Assembly (NCBI GenBank): GCA_004294095.1
Contig: RDZR01000028.1
Span: 1 to 64,000 of the forward strand
DNA length: 64,000 nucleotides
Source: Verrucomicrobiota bacterium
GTDB taxonomy: Bacteria; Verrucomicrobiota; Verrucomicrobiia; Verrucomicrobiales; Akkermansiaceae
Reading direction: 5' to 3'
In this document: positions 8,054 to 17,722 of the stretch, piece after piece
Position numbering within the stretch: the stretch's first letter is position 1
Layout: each line of letters starts with the position of its first letter
Program-made: the position numbers and the translations under genes
The notes under the pieces: generated by a model
The model's input: the letters and a program-made list of their open reading frames with translations, nothing else
Database searches by the model: none
What the model was told of the DNA's origin: nothing

Positions 8054-10144
8054 ATGATGTTCATGCACAAACGCGCACAATCTCGCTGGCTGCTCTTGGG
8101 GATTCTCGCGCTGATGAGCGGCTTGCTACAACAAGCACGCGCAGAAAAATCAGTGGCGACGATGGTGGCGGAGCAGAAAATCATCGCGCCTAACAGCAAG
8201 TTTACGTTAGCACTCACCTTAGAGCATCCATCAGGCTGGCACAGCTATTACATGCAATCCGGCGGGATCGAGATGCCTCCGGAAATCCGTTGGGAACTCC
8301 CGCCAGGATTTACAGCAGGCCCCATCCAGTGGCCAACGCCGCAAATCAAAGACGGCTTCAGCGGGAAAAGTTTTATCTACTCGGGTAGCCCGACGTTTTT
8401 GATCGATCTCACCGCGCCGGCGGATCTTGTGCCGGGCAGCCAAGCCACTTTGCGCGCCGATGCTTCGTGGCAAATTTGTGAGACAACATGCATTGATGAG
8501 CAAAAATCATTCACGCTCAATCTAACAACTGGTGAGGTGCTTCAGCTCGATCCAGCGCAAGCAAAGCACTTTGCCCAAGCACGCGCTCAACTTCCCATCG
8601 AGCAGAGGGAAGCGACATGGCTGGCAAAAAAAGCGGGAGATCAGGTGCTCATTGAGGCCGGCAAATTGGGAAATTTTACCCCCATCGATTTCGTGCCGAA
8701 TGTGAAATTTCTCCGCGCGGCGAGCGATGGAGGTGAAATCCGCCAAGATGGCGAGAACTGGACGATACGGCTCAACCGCGCGACGGAAGATTTGTTAGGC
8801 GATGCCATTCCGCAGGGAGATGAGCTATCGGGAATTTTGTTAGATCAAACTGGACGAGGTCTAACAGTTTCTAACATTTTTGGGGATTCAGGAACAGCAC
8901 CTGCGATACAATTTTCTAACAATTTACCTCTGAGCCAATTTTTTTGGATCCTTGGCTACATGTTTCTCGGTGGAATGATTTTGAATTTAATGCCATGCGT
9001 CTTTCCGGTGATTGGCTTAAAAATCATGGGATTTGTCCAGCAAGCGGGCCAAGACCGGAAGAAGGTCGCGCTGCATGGAATGACCTTCGCCCTCGGAGTT
9101 TTTGTTTCATTCGCCATCTTGAGCGGCGTTCTTTTTTTTGTGAGATTAGCGGGTAATTTAGGCTCGAGCGATGCAGGATGGGGCTACCAATTACAGCAGC
9201 CATGGATGATTTTTGGACTGCTTTTGCTGATGTTTGTCTTGGCACTCAATCTAGCAGGTGTGTTTGAAATGGGCACTTCGGCGACATCGATCGGCGGCTC
9301 GCTGCAAAGCAAACAAGGCTTGAGCGGCTCTTTTTTCTCGGGAGTTCTGGCAACTGTCGTCGCCACGCCGTGCTCGGGCCCATTCTTGGGCTACGCCATT
9401 GGTGCGGCCATCGGTTTGCCAGCGGTGCAGTTTTTTAGCGCGTTTGCAGCAATGGCGGCTGGGCTCGCATTGCCTTATTTACTTCTCTCGATGAATCCAA
9501 AATTGCTCAACATGCTGCCGCGGCCGGGCGCGTGGATGGAGACATTCAAGCAAGCGATGTCGTTTTTCATGTTTGCAACCGCCGCGTATCTGCTGTGGGT
9601 CTATGCAGCGCAAATTGGGTTGGACTATCTGTTAGATCCGTTGCTTGCACTTTGTCTCATCGCCATGGCATGTTGGATTTATGGGCGGTGGTTTCTGCCG
9701 CATCGTTCATCGTCTGCGCGCAAAATTTCTCTGGTCGCCGCAGTATTTTTGGTCATCGCCTCGATTTGGTTAGGCAAGCCACCCGGCAAATCTAACTTGG
9801 AGTGGCAACCATGGACGACAGCCGCGATGCAGCAGCATTTAGCCGCAGGAAATCCAGTTTATATCGATTTCACCGCGCGCTGGTGTGCGACATGCCAAGT
9901 CAACAAACGCACCGCTTATACGACAGAGGTGATCGCATTGATGAAGAAGAAAAAGGTGATCGCGATGCGTGCGGACAAGACCAAAGCGAATCCTGAAATT
10001 GATGCCATGCTGAGCAAACTTGGGCGTGCGGCCATTCCTGTCAACGCGCTGATGTTGCCAGATAGGGAACCCATTTTAACGCCTGAAGTTCTCACCTCAG
10101 GACTTTTGTTAGAGTTGTTTGAAAAACAAATCCCCTCACCTTGA
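8054..10144 (+). CDS. dsbD: Protein-disulfide reductase, DsbD family
   Basis: Inner-membrane protein that carries reducing power from cytoplasmic thioredoxin to periplasmic proteins. Order in 696 residues: signal peptide (1-30), N-terminal periplasmic domain with a CETTC pair (about 140), a DsbD transmembrane core from about 297 to 570 with essential-type cysteines in NLMPCVFPVIGLK and VATPCSGPFLGY, and a C-terminal thioredoxin-like domain with WCATC (about 617). Nearby ATGs at 8054, 8057 and 8063 leave the start slightly uncertain. The tail overlaps the convergent cinA by 9 bp. Likely roles are cytochrome c maturation or disulfide isomerisation; the substrate cannot be seen here. Confidence 0.9.
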   Translation: MMFMHKRAQSRWLLLGILALMSGLLQQARAEKSVATMVAEQKIIAPNSKFTLALTLEHPSGWHSYYMQSGGIEMPPEIRWELPPGFTAGPIQWPTPQIKDGFSGKSFIYSGSPTFLIDLTAPADLVPGSQATLRADASWQICETTCIDEQKSFTLNLTTGEVLQLDPAQAKHFAQARAQLPIEQREATWLAKKAGDQVLIEAGKLGNFTPIDFVPNVKFLRAASDGGEIRQDGENWTIRLNRATEDLLGDAIPQGDELSGILLDQTGRGLTVSNIFGDSGTAPAIQFSNNLPLSQFFWILGYMFLGGMILNLMPCVFPVIGLKIMGFVQQAGQDRKKVALHGMTFALGVFVSFAILSGVLFFVRLAGNLGSSDAGWGYQLQQPWMIFGLLLLMFVLALNLAGVFEMGTSATSIGGSLQSKQGLSGSFFSGVLATVVATPCSGPFLGYAIGAAIGLPAVQFFSAFAAMAAGLALPYLLLSMNPKLLNMLPRPGAWMETFKQAMSFFMFATAAYLLWVYAAQIGLDYLLDPLLALCLIAMACWIYGRWFLPHRSSSARKISLVAAVFLVIASIWLGKPPGKSNLEWQPWTTAAMQQHLAAGNPVYIDFTARWCATCQVNKRTAYTTEVIALMKKKKVIAMRADKTKANPEIDAMLSKLGRAAIPVNALMLPDREPILTPEVLTSGLLLELFEKQIPSP

Positions 10145-11383
10145 TGCCGGAATATCTAACAACTGGCGGCGGACTTGATTCATCGCGTATTGGCTCACGG
10201 CTTGTTTGAAATCTTTGCGATTTCTCGGTTGGAAAAATCGCTTCGCCTGAGTCGCGCTGCCTCGCAGCGCGACTGCAACCCACGCCGTGCCCACAGGTTT
10301 TTCCGGAGTGCCGCCGGATGGGCCAGCGATGCCAGTGACAGCCACCGCGATGCAGGCACCACTCGCAGCAAGTGCACCTTCTGCCATCGCGCAGGCCACC
10401 GCTTCACTGACGGCACCCTCGCGCTCGATCATCTCTTGCGGCACAGACAGCGAGCGGATTTTTGCTTCATTGGCATAGGTAATAAATCCTTCACAAAAAA
10501 CGCGGCTGGAGCCTGAGACATTCGTCATGCGGTGGCAAATCAGACCGCCCGTGCAACTTTCCGCAGCGGCCATCGTCATGCCCCGCTGATCTAGCAGTTT
10601 CACCAGCGTTTCTTCCATGGATGATCCATCATCGCTCACCAAAAAATCTGAGAACTTAGCGAGCGTAATTTCCCGCGCTTTCTCTAAGACCGCGGTTTCT
10701 CCGATCAAACGCAAATCCACCTCGCCCACGTGCGCGCAATAGCCGTATTCGAGCCCGGAAATTTCTGCGAGTTGCGCATCAATCCCTTGGTGGAAATCAC
10801 TCTCGCCGATGCCGGTAAATTTGAGTTCTAACACCTCTACTGGGCGATCGATGCCGCTTAGCGCACACAAACGCGGCACCACCTCTGCATGCACCATCGG
10901 ATGCAATTCCCGCGGCGGGCCCGGCAAGAGCCAAATCGCACAATTAGAGCGGCCATTGAGGCGTGGCGGTATGTAAACTCCGGGTGCGGTGCCATTCGGA
11001 TTGGGAAGAACATCTGCACCCACTGGCACCAGCGCTTGCTTGCGATTGGCATCCGCCATCGGATAATTTCTCAAGGCAAAAAATGCTTCAATTGAGCGCA
11101 GTGCCGCTTCGTCTGTGATCAAATCCAGCCCAAGCACCTCGGCAGTGATTTCTCTCGTGAGATCATCACTCGTAGGCCCCAATCCGCCGGTGACTAAAAT
11201 GGCATCTGCCCGCATGATCGCCTCTGTTAGAACCTCATGAATCGCCTCACCATCCGGCACCGTCGATTGCCGCGAGACGCGCAGGCCAAGCTTGAATAGC
11301 TCGCGGCCAAACCACGCAGCGTGGGTATTGAGTGTATTTCCTAACAGCAGCTCAGTGCCGGTATTGATGATTTCAATTCGCAT
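10136..11383 (-). CDS. cinA: CinA family protein (NMN amidohydrolase / competence-damage protein)
   Basis: 415 residues with the usual two parts: an N-terminal MoCF/COG1058 domain (IEIINTGTELLLGNTLNTHA, then LVTGGLGPTSDDLTREI) and a C-terminal CinA/PncC deamidase domain (MAAAESCTGGLICHRMTNVSGSS, VAVTGIAGPSGG). Known members recycle nicotinamide mononucleotide, and in some naturally competent bacteria the gene belongs to the competence regulon. No other competence gene is visible in the window. It overlaps dsbD tail to tail. Confidence 0.93.
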   Translation of the reverse strand: MRIEIINTGTELLLGNTLNTHAAWFGRELFKLGLRVSRQSTVPDGEAIHEVLTEAIMRADAILVTGGLGPTSDDLTREITAEVLGLDLITDEAALRSIEAFFALRNYPMADANRKQALVPVGADVLPNPNGTAPGVYIPPRLNGRSNCAIWLLPGPPRELHPMVHAEVVPRLCALSGIDRPVEVLELKFTGIGESDFHQGIDAQLAEISGLEYGYCAHVGEVDLRLIGETAVLEKAREITLAKFSDFLVSDDGSSMEETLVKLLDQRGMTMAAAESCTGGLICHRMTNVSGSSRVFCEGFITYANEAKIRSLSVPQEMIEREGAVSEAVACAMAEGALAASGACIAVAVTGIAGPSGGTPEKPVGTAWVAVALRGSATQAKRFFQPRNRKDFKQAVSQYAMNQVRRQLLDIPASR

Positions 11384-11428
11384 CGGTGCAGGCTCGACGC
11401 GGCTGCTGGTCTTGGCAAGAGATGAAAA

Positions 11429-12061
11429 TCAAGAACCCCGCCACTTCTGCAGTCGATCCGCGATCAAAAACAATAAGCAGGGAATCACAATGCTCAGCGC
11501 GATGGCTAACATCGGCGATTTTTCAGCCTTTTCCCCAATCGCCGCAAAGACCAAGCCCATCGGCAAACTCCCGCAGGCGAGCGCGATCATGAACTTGGGC
11601 AATGACATCCGCACGATCCCAGCCGTGCATGAAATGACTTCCGGCAACGTCGGCAACGCCCGTGAAATGGCGACCGCCCAGCCACCATTTTTCGCGAAAA
11701 AGAGGCGGCCTTTTTCAAAATCATGATCGCCAAGCCACCTGCGCGCAAAACGTTCCGTCGCGCAGCGGCCAAGCGTGTAGCCGATCATGCCCGCCACCAT
11801 CAAGCCAAGACCACCAATCAAACCGCCGAGCACCGTGCCATAGACGATACCCAAGGCAGAAATGATCACCGTGGCAGGAATAGGGAGAAAAAGATCGCTC
11901 GCTAACAGCCCGATTCCTGCAAGCCATGCCCACGATCCGCTATTTTCTAAAAATGCTATCGCACCTTGAAGAGAGAATTGTTTTTCTAACTGATCGGCAA
12001 AAAGAAACCAGCCTAACAGAAGAAGCACATTAAACCCAATCATCCAAAACAATAAACGCAT
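11429..12061 (-). CDS. TVP38/TMEM64 (VTT-domain) membrane protein
   Basis: A 210-residue polytopic inner-membrane protein with about five to six hydrophobic segments. The VTT signature is visible: DLFLPIPATVIISALGIVYG, a Gly-rich stretch GGLIGGLGLMVAGMIGY, and a re-entrant-like region AISRALPTLPEVISCTAGI. Family members relate to DedA proteins and are linked to lipid scrambling or membrane homeostasis; the substrate is not known from sequence. It sits 45 bp upstream of cinA on the same strand and could share a transcript. Confidence 0.85.
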   Translation of the reverse strand: MRLLFWMIGFNVLLLLGWFLFADQLEKQFSLQGAIAFLENSGSWAWLAGIGLLASDLFLPIPATVIISALGIVYGTVLGGLIGGLGLMVAGMIGYTLGRCATERFARRWLGDHDFEKGRLFFAKNGGWAVAISRALPTLPEVISCTAGIVRMSLPKFMIALACGSLPMGLVFAAIGEKAEKSPMLAIALSIVIPCLLFLIADRLQKWRGS

Positions 12062-12223
12062 CGAAATTTTTTTATTTGCCTACGCATAATCGATTCCTCG
12101 GTCGAGTTTTTTCCCAACCGCAAGATCCAGCGAGCACATCTCTAACTGATATAAAAACTCAAACCAAGCGCCCACACATTTTACGTTTTACACTTCCGAG
12201 GCTTCCGACTTAATCCGACTTAA

Positions 12224-12985
12224 ATGACATCTCGCTCACCAAACGACCCATCGCCGAGCATTGAAAAGCCCAAGACCAACTCGTTCCCTCAAACTCCATG
12301 GACGATGGTGTTGGCCATGGCGGGAACATCAACTCCGGTCTCGAACGAGGCGTTAGAGAAAATTTGCCAAGCCTACTGGCCGCCGATTTATGCCCATCTG
12401 CGGATGAAAGGTTATGCATTGCACCACGCACAAGACCTCACGCAAGAGTTCTTCACGCGGCTGCTGAAGGGCAATGGCTTTGCTGGCATCACTCCCGAAA
12501 AAGGCCGTTTCCGCAGTTTTCTGTTAGCATCACTCAAGCACTTTCTGATCAACGAATGGAAACGTGAGCGCACGCAAAAACGAGGCGGCGGCCAATACCT
12601 CGTGGAGTTAGATGCGATCGAGCCCGGAATGCTCGCTGCCTGCGAACCGCAGACTGGTGAAGATCCTGAGCAGGCCTATGATAAACGCTGGGCACTCACC
12701 CTACTTGCCAGAGCTCGCTCAAGGATGAGAAATGAATACGAGGCTGCCGGTCAGATCGAGCGCCACGATGTCCTTAAGCGCTTCCTTGCCGATGGCGAGG
12801 AGCCTTCTTCTTACGCTGAAACTGCAACTCTACTCGGCATTTCCGAAGCTGCTGCGAAATCTGCAATTTATAAAATCCGCCAACGCTTCGGACAATTACT
12901 GCGCGCGGAAATCTCCCGCACCGTGGCGGCGCCAGAAGACGTGGAAGATGAATTGCGCTACTTGATTGCGACCCTTCGCTTCTAG
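12224..12985 (+). CDS. ECF-type RNA polymerase sigma factor
   Basis: 253 residues. Region 2 is visible around HHAQDLTQEFFTRLLKG and FLLASLKHFLINEWKRERTQKRG (about 70-125). Region 4 is the helix-turn-helix around SSYAETATLLGISEAAAKSAIYKIRQRFG (about 185-220). It directly precedes a WD40 Ser/Thr kinase (gap 8-44 bp depending on the kinase start), an arrangement known from ECF groups of Planctomycetes and Verrucomicrobia in which the kinase is thought to control the sigma factor. No anti-sigma gene is present. The N-terminal 25 residues are low-complexity. Confidence 0.85.
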   Translation: MTSRSPNDPSPSIEKPKTNSFPQTPWTMVLAMAGTSTPVSNEALEKICQAYWPPIYAHLRMKGYALHHAQDLTQEFFTRLLKGNGFAGITPEKGRFRSFLLASLKHFLINEWKRERTQKRGGGQYLVELDAIEPGMLAACEPQTGEDPEQAYDKRWALTLLARARSRMRNEYEAAGQIERHDVLKRFLADGEEPSSYAETATLLGISEAAAKSAIYKIRQRFGQLLRAEISRTVAAPEDVEDELRYLIATLRF

Positions 12986-13029
12986 CTGGAAACTTGAACC
13001 GTCCGATCTTGTTTTTTATCGCAGAGACG

Positions 13030-15945
13030 ATGCCCGAAAATGCCTTATCATCCCGCTGCCCAAAATGTGGCACCGCTACGATTCTAGCCGATGCAGATGC
13101 ATTGTGCCCGGGCTGCCTATTGGCGACAGCCCTCCATTTCGGCGATATGGAAAATGAAGATACCGGTGAAATTTCACTCGGCACCTGCGGTTCCTATCAA
13201 CTCGAAAAAATCATCGGTCGTGGTGGCCACGGCATCGTTTTCCTCGCGCGAGCTGATGATTCCACCGAACCCGTAGCGATCAAAATGCTCGCCTCAGCGC
13301 AGCTCGCTGGGCCGGATGAACTGCGCCGCTTCCGCTTGGAAATCGAATCCGTTCTCAAGCTGGAGCATCCTCACATCGTGCGCATCATCGCTGTGGGAGA
13401 GAACGATGGCTCGCCCTACTATGTGATGCAATACGCGTCTAACAGAACGCTCGCGGATTGCCTATTTCAAAATGGTTTCCCAAGCACATCGGCTACCGCG
13501 CTCGCGTTGATCCCGCTATTCATCAAAGTTGTCCGCGCCGTGCATTTCGCCCACGAGCACGGCATTCTCCACCGAGATCTTAAGCCAGCAAACATCCTTC
13601 TCGATGCCCATGGCGAGCCTCAGGTTAGCGACTTCGGCCTCGCACGCATGGCTCTCGCGCCTCCCGGTGCGACCATGACCGGAGCGGCACTCGGCAGCCC
13701 CAGCTACATGGCGCCCGAGCAAGCCGCTGGCATCAGCATCACCACCGCAGCGGATCTATACAGCCTCGGCGCAATTCTCTACCACATCCTGACTGGCAAG
13801 CCTCCCTTCACCGGAGGAACGCCGCTCGATGTCCTTCGCCAAGTCACCACTCAAGACGTGCCGGATCCTCGAGCAAGTGCCGCATGGATCGATCAAGATC
13901 TGGCGATGATTTGCCTCACCGCACTTCATCGCCAGCCCGCACGCCGCTACGCCACCTCGGCCAGCTTCGCAGACGACCTCGAGCGCTGGCAGCGCAAGGA
14001 AGCCGTGATCGCCCGCCCGCTTGGTTTTTTTGAAAAATCTCTCAAAGCCTGCCGCCGCCATCCCATCACCGCCACCCTAGGAATCGCCGCGACCGTCGCC
14101 GCGTTGGTTCTGATAGGCATGTTCATGGTTGGCTCCGTCCTTTTGCAGAAAGAAAAAGATCAGGCCTTGCGCCAAGCCGCCATCGCTAGAACCAAGGCCG
14201 CTGAAGCCACACGCGCTCGCAACCAATTCCAGCTCAATTCATACGCGGCCGATCTCTACCTTGGCTTCGATGCCATCCAAGCAGGTCATCTCGGGCAAGC
14301 GCGCACCATGCTTGCCAATCATCTTCCCAAAGCCGGTGAAAATGACCTGCGCGGTTACGAGTGGCACTGGCTCGCCCACCTGTGCACAGGCGATGACTTG
14401 CAGGTGTGGCGAGATTTTACTTCTGCTGCCACCGCCATCGCCATCGACCCAAGTGGCAAGACTCTCGCCAGCGCTGGCCGCGAGGGAAAGGTCATCTTCC
14501 GCTCATTTCCAGATGGGGAAATGCGCATGGAGCTTCCCAGCACCAATGCGCCCTCGCCGTTGGGCGAAGTATCCATTCTCGCGTGGTCGCACGATGGCAC
14601 AAACCTGCTCACCGCCGGCCCGGGAAATGACACAAGAATTTGGAAAATGCCCGAGGGCGAACTGATTGGACAGATTGCCGAGCACAAGGTCGCTCAAGCC
14701 GAATACGATCCCAACGGGAAATTCATTTGCCTTCTCTGCTTGTTAGATCCAGCCGCACAAAGTTACCAACTGCGCATCTACGACGCGGTAAATCTAACGC
14801 TCGCCAGAACGATTAACGACCTCCAGCGGTCGTTTACGATTTCACCCAACGGACAATCGATTGCTGTGCTCCCGCACGGCTCCACTCAGATCGCGATTCA
14901 CAGCCTCTCGGACCGGTCGCCAACCCACAGCTTCGAGACGAACATCACCCTCAGGCAAATCAGCTACTCGCCTGACGGAAAATCTATTTTCGGAAATATC
15001 AATACCGGCATTCTGATCGCCCAATGGGACTTGCCCGAAGGCAATCGAAGCGGCCAAGTTTATCCAATCGCAGGAACATTTTGCAAATTCACCATTTCAT
15101 CCGATGGCCAGCGCATCGCCTCCACCAATGGCGGACAAAACCTATATCTACAATCACTCCAAGGAACAAGCACTGCCGTGATCCTCCGAGGGCACGAAGA
15201 TGGAATCAACGATTTTGAATTCTCGCCAGACGGACATCACCTTTTCACCGCAAGCATCGATCAGACATCTCGCCGCTGGATCGGCTCGCTGCAACCCGCG
15301 CCTTCTCTGCATGAGAAAATTTCTAACACAACGGCAAATCTCAACTCCACCCAGCCACTCAGCCCGAGCAACACTCACGGCGTGTGGCACGGAAGCGGCC
15401 TCGCCAATGACGCAATCACCTTTCAGAACTCGAACGCCACCATTGCTAGCAACACATTTCCTGGGCCACCTGAAAATTACACGCGTCTCGTCACATCCGA
15501 CGATCCCCGCTTTCTCGGCGCCTTCTCGGCTCCGAGGAATTTATGGGTGTTTGACACCTCATCCGGCCGCTGGGCGGCTCCCATCCGCTTGACCCAGGAC
15601 GTTGCCACCGCCGTCTGCATTTCACACATCGGCGGCTTAGTCGCCTCTGGCGGCGATGACAATACCGTGCGCGTCCGGACATTACCTGAAGGTAGGCTCA
15701 TCACCGAGTTGCGTGGCCATCAGGGGAGAATCACCAGCATCGCGTTCTCTCATGATGGGAAAACCCTCGTCACCAGTTCATTGGATACCACCACCCGGCT
15801 TTGGCAAATCGCCACATGGCGCGAACTTGGGATCCTCCATCGAGGCGAGAACTTTCAAGAACTTCTATTCACCGCCGGTGACCGCCTCTTGCTAGGAAAG
15901 ACGACCGATGGCATGTGGCGCGAGTTTCGGGGAAAAACGGAGTAA
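13030..15945 (+). CDS. Transmembrane Ser/Thr protein kinase with zinc ribbon and WD40 propeller
   Basis: About 971 residues from the ATG at 13030; a TTG at 12994 would add 12. An N-terminal zinc ribbon (CPKCG ... CPGCL) precedes a Hanks-type kinase domain: GRGGHGIVF loop, AIKML lysine, HRDLKPANILL catalytic loop, DFGLA, and APEQ. One hydrophobic segment near 14080-14140 (ATVAALVLIGMFMVGSVLL) separates the cytoplasmic kinase from a C-terminal half rich in WD40/PD40 repeats (LRGHEDGINDFEFSPDG, LRGHQGRITSIAFSHDG), presumably extracytoplasmic. It probably senses an envelope cue and signals to the sigma factor encoded just upstream. All catalytic residues are present. Confidence 0.92.
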   Translation: MPENALSSRCPKCGTATILADADALCPGCLLATALHFGDMENEDTGEISLGTCGSYQLEKIIGRGGHGIVFLARADDSTEPVAIKMLASAQLAGPDELRRFRLEIESVLKLEHPHIVRIIAVGENDGSPYYVMQYASNRTLADCLFQNGFPSTSATALALIPLFIKVVRAVHFAHEHGILHRDLKPANILLDAHGEPQVSDFGLARMALAPPGATMTGAALGSPSYMAPEQAAGISITTAADLYSLGAILYHILTGKPPFTGGTPLDVLRQVTTQDVPDPRASAAWIDQDLAMICLTALHRQPARRYATSASFADDLERWQRKEAVIARPLGFFEKSLKACRRHPITATLGIAATVAALVLIGMFMVGSVLLQKEKDQALRQAAIARTKAAEATRARNQFQLNSYAADLYLGFDAIQAGHLGQARTMLANHLPKAGENDLRGYEWHWLAHLCTGDDLQVWRDFTSAATAIAIDPSGKTLASAGREGKVIFRSFPDGEMRMELPSTNAPSPLGEVSILAWSHDGTNLLTAGPGNDTRIWKMPEGELIGQIAEHKVAQAEYDPNGKFICLLCLLDPAAQSYQLRIYDAVNLTLARTINDLQRSFTISPNGQSIAVLPHGSTQIAIHSLSDRSPTHSFETNITLRQISYSPDGKSIFGNINTGILIAQWDLPEGNRSGQVYPIAGTFCKFTISSDGQRIASTNGGQNLYLQSLQGTSTAVILRGHEDGINDFEFSPDGHHLFTASIDQTSRRWIGSLQPAPSLHEKISNTTANLNSTQPLSPSNTHGVWHGSGLANDAITFQNSNATIASNTFPGPPENYTRLVTSDDPRFLGAFSAPRNLWVFDTSSGRWAAPIRLTQDVATAVCISHIGGLVASGGDDNTVRVRTLPEGRLITELRGHQGRITSIAFSHDGKTLVTSSLDTTTRLWQIATWRELGILHRGENFQELLFTAGDRLLLGKTTDGMWREFRGKTE

Positions 15946-16039
15946 CTCAAAAAATTTTCAAATTCCGAGAAACTTTTGAAGCCTTTTCTTGATGGAAGGG
16001 ATTGGCCGCCTCTGCGACTTAGTCCTACCCAAACAAACG

Positions 16040-17389
16040 ATGATTCGATACCTGCCGATTTTACTCCTGCCATTTACTCTATCAACTGCAATAGCAGCGG
16101 ACCGGATTATGAACTTCAACTCCGTCAACCTGCCTGCGAACACCGAATTTCAAATCACCAACCCGTGGATCGAAGATGGGATGGTTTTGACATGTTCAAA
16201 CTTTAGCAACGCGAATTTTAGTGATTTGGTCATCCGCAATAGTGACAACTTTGGCTACAAGACGGGAGTGAAATCACCAAGTGCTAGATGGAATGCTGCG
16301 CGCTTTTTCTTCCACCATGTAACCGATACTCCAGGTTTTTACAGACCTTTCACTATGAAGTCGATTCGTCTTTTTCCGATGGGAGGCGCAAGCACGGTGA
16401 CCTTTCTGGGAATTAAAACAAACGGTGATCCGCAAGTCACCGTGACCTTCAATACCGGCAACTCCCTTTCAGGAACTACTCACCAATTTCCAGCGAATTT
16501 CGAAGCTCTAGGCATCTTGCGATGGACGGTCAATAATAACAATGCCGGACTCGGCTATCACCAGTTTGATGATCTTGTCTCAGAATTGGCGCCCACCATC
16601 TCCGTGCCGCAAACACTGACTCTCTCTGAAGGTTCAGGCGTGAGCAACATCACCCTCGAGCGCGAAGCCGGATCTACTGGGACCATCACACTCACGCCAA
16701 CCATCAGCGGCACCGCCTCCAGCTCTGCGGACTACACATCCAGCCTCCTTCCATCAAATAGCGTGGAATTCACCGGCTCAAACAGCACCGCCAGCTTCAC
16801 GTTCCAACCACTGCCAGACACAGCCAATGAATCGCCCGAAACGGTCATCATCACTTGGCCGACCTCGCCAAACTACGTGCTCAGCCATCCAACCACCACC
16901 ATCACGATCGGCGACACCAACGGCAGTGGATTTGCCGATTACATGAGCGGACACGGCGTAACCGGCAATGACGCCCTGGCCAGTGCCGATCCCAATAGCG
17001 ACGGAATCAGCAACATTGAAAGCTACCTCCACCGCATCAACCCAGCAGGAACATCGCCAAGCACGTGGCTCGCGCGCCGAGCCTCTTACGTAACGGCAGC
17101 GGGAAATGTGCCTGCCTTGCAAATGACCATCCCCACTCCCTTGCCAAATGATGTGAGATTGATTTTCCAAGAAAGCCCGCAAATGGACTCCTGGAGCGAA
17201 CAAACCCGCCGCAGTGGATTTGCCTCAGGCAGCTCTTGGACCGGAACAGGCGCATCCAGAGTCATCGAGTCGAACAATTTTGCCGCACGCACAATCACCT
17301 TGCCATCAAGCCAAAACGCTACCAGCCGCCCCGCCGCATTTCTTCGCATGAAGTATGAATTGATCACCGGCGGTGGTAGCTCGGAATGA
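16040..17389 (+). CDS. Secreted Calx-beta domain protein
   Basis: About 449 residues from the ATG at 16040, chosen because a clear signal peptide follows (MIRYLPILLLPFTLSTAIAA). Residues 20-190 form a beta-rich region I do not recognise. A Calx-beta domain follows (about 195-300; LTLSEGSGVSNITLEREAGS ... ESPETVIITW). Then comes an Asp-rich linker (ASADPNSDGISNIESYL) resembling the calcium-binding type-3 repeats common near the C-terminus of verrucomicrobial exported proteins. Likely extracellular and calcium-binding; function unknown. No TGTTAGA word occurs in it. Confidence 0.7.
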   Translation: MIRYLPILLLPFTLSTAIAADRIMNFNSVNLPANTEFQITNPWIEDGMVLTCSNFSNANFSDLVIRNSDNFGYKTGVKSPSARWNAARFFFHHVTDTPGFYRPFTMKSIRLFPMGGASTVTFLGIKTNGDPQVTVTFNTGNSLSGTTHQFPANFEALGILRWTVNNNNAGLGYHQFDDLVSELAPTISVPQTLTLSEGSGVSNITLEREAGSTGTITLTPTISGTASSSADYTSSLLPSNSVEFTGSNSTASFTFQPLPDTANESPETVIITWPTSPNYVLSHPTTTITIGDTNGSGFADYMSGHGVTGNDALASADPNSDGISNIESYLHRINPAGTSPSTWLARRASYVTAAGNVPALQMTIPTPLPNDVRLIFQESPQMDSWSEQTRRSGFASGSSWTGTGASRVIESNNFAARTITLPSSQNATSRPAAFLRMKYELITGGGSSE

Positions 17390-17722
17390 TGTGCACTAAG
17401 GATTCTTATGAAAGCCACTCATCGTTTTTAAGCGAGGGGCTATCTGTTCCCGGGGGAATGAACTTATTGATTTTTGGCAGCGTGACTCCTGCGTTGGGAG
17501 GAAGGACGAATCAAACGCTTGCCATGGCTTATCCGCCATCCCGCACTGGGGCATCATCCGCTTTCCAATTGCCGTAGATATGCTTAACGAATTGACGCGC
17601 CTTTTGTTACGTGCTAACCAACGACCGCGAAGTTATTTTCTCTCCCATTTTTTCGCACCACGCTGGGTGCTAAAAATCTGTGTATTCGCAAACAAGCTCT
17701 GTGCCTAAAGATTGATCGAACC
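17390..17722. other. 333-bp gap between the Calx-beta and VWA genes
   Basis: No convincing gene. A 63-codon frame at 17386-17577 on the plus strand has no family features and overlaps the end of the Calx-beta gene. The short inverted pair GCACC/GGTGC near 17660 is too weak to call a terminator. The last ~100 bp presumably hold the promoter of the VWA gene, but I cannot define one. Confidence 0.5.

Noticed and set aside
17386-17577. 63-codon plus-strand frame after the Calx-beta gene
   Set aside because: Overlaps the end of the previous gene, has no convincing ribosome-binding site or motif, and looks like chance.
17640-17680. Terminator from GCACC...GGTGC
   Set aside because: A 5-bp stem with no T-run is too weak.
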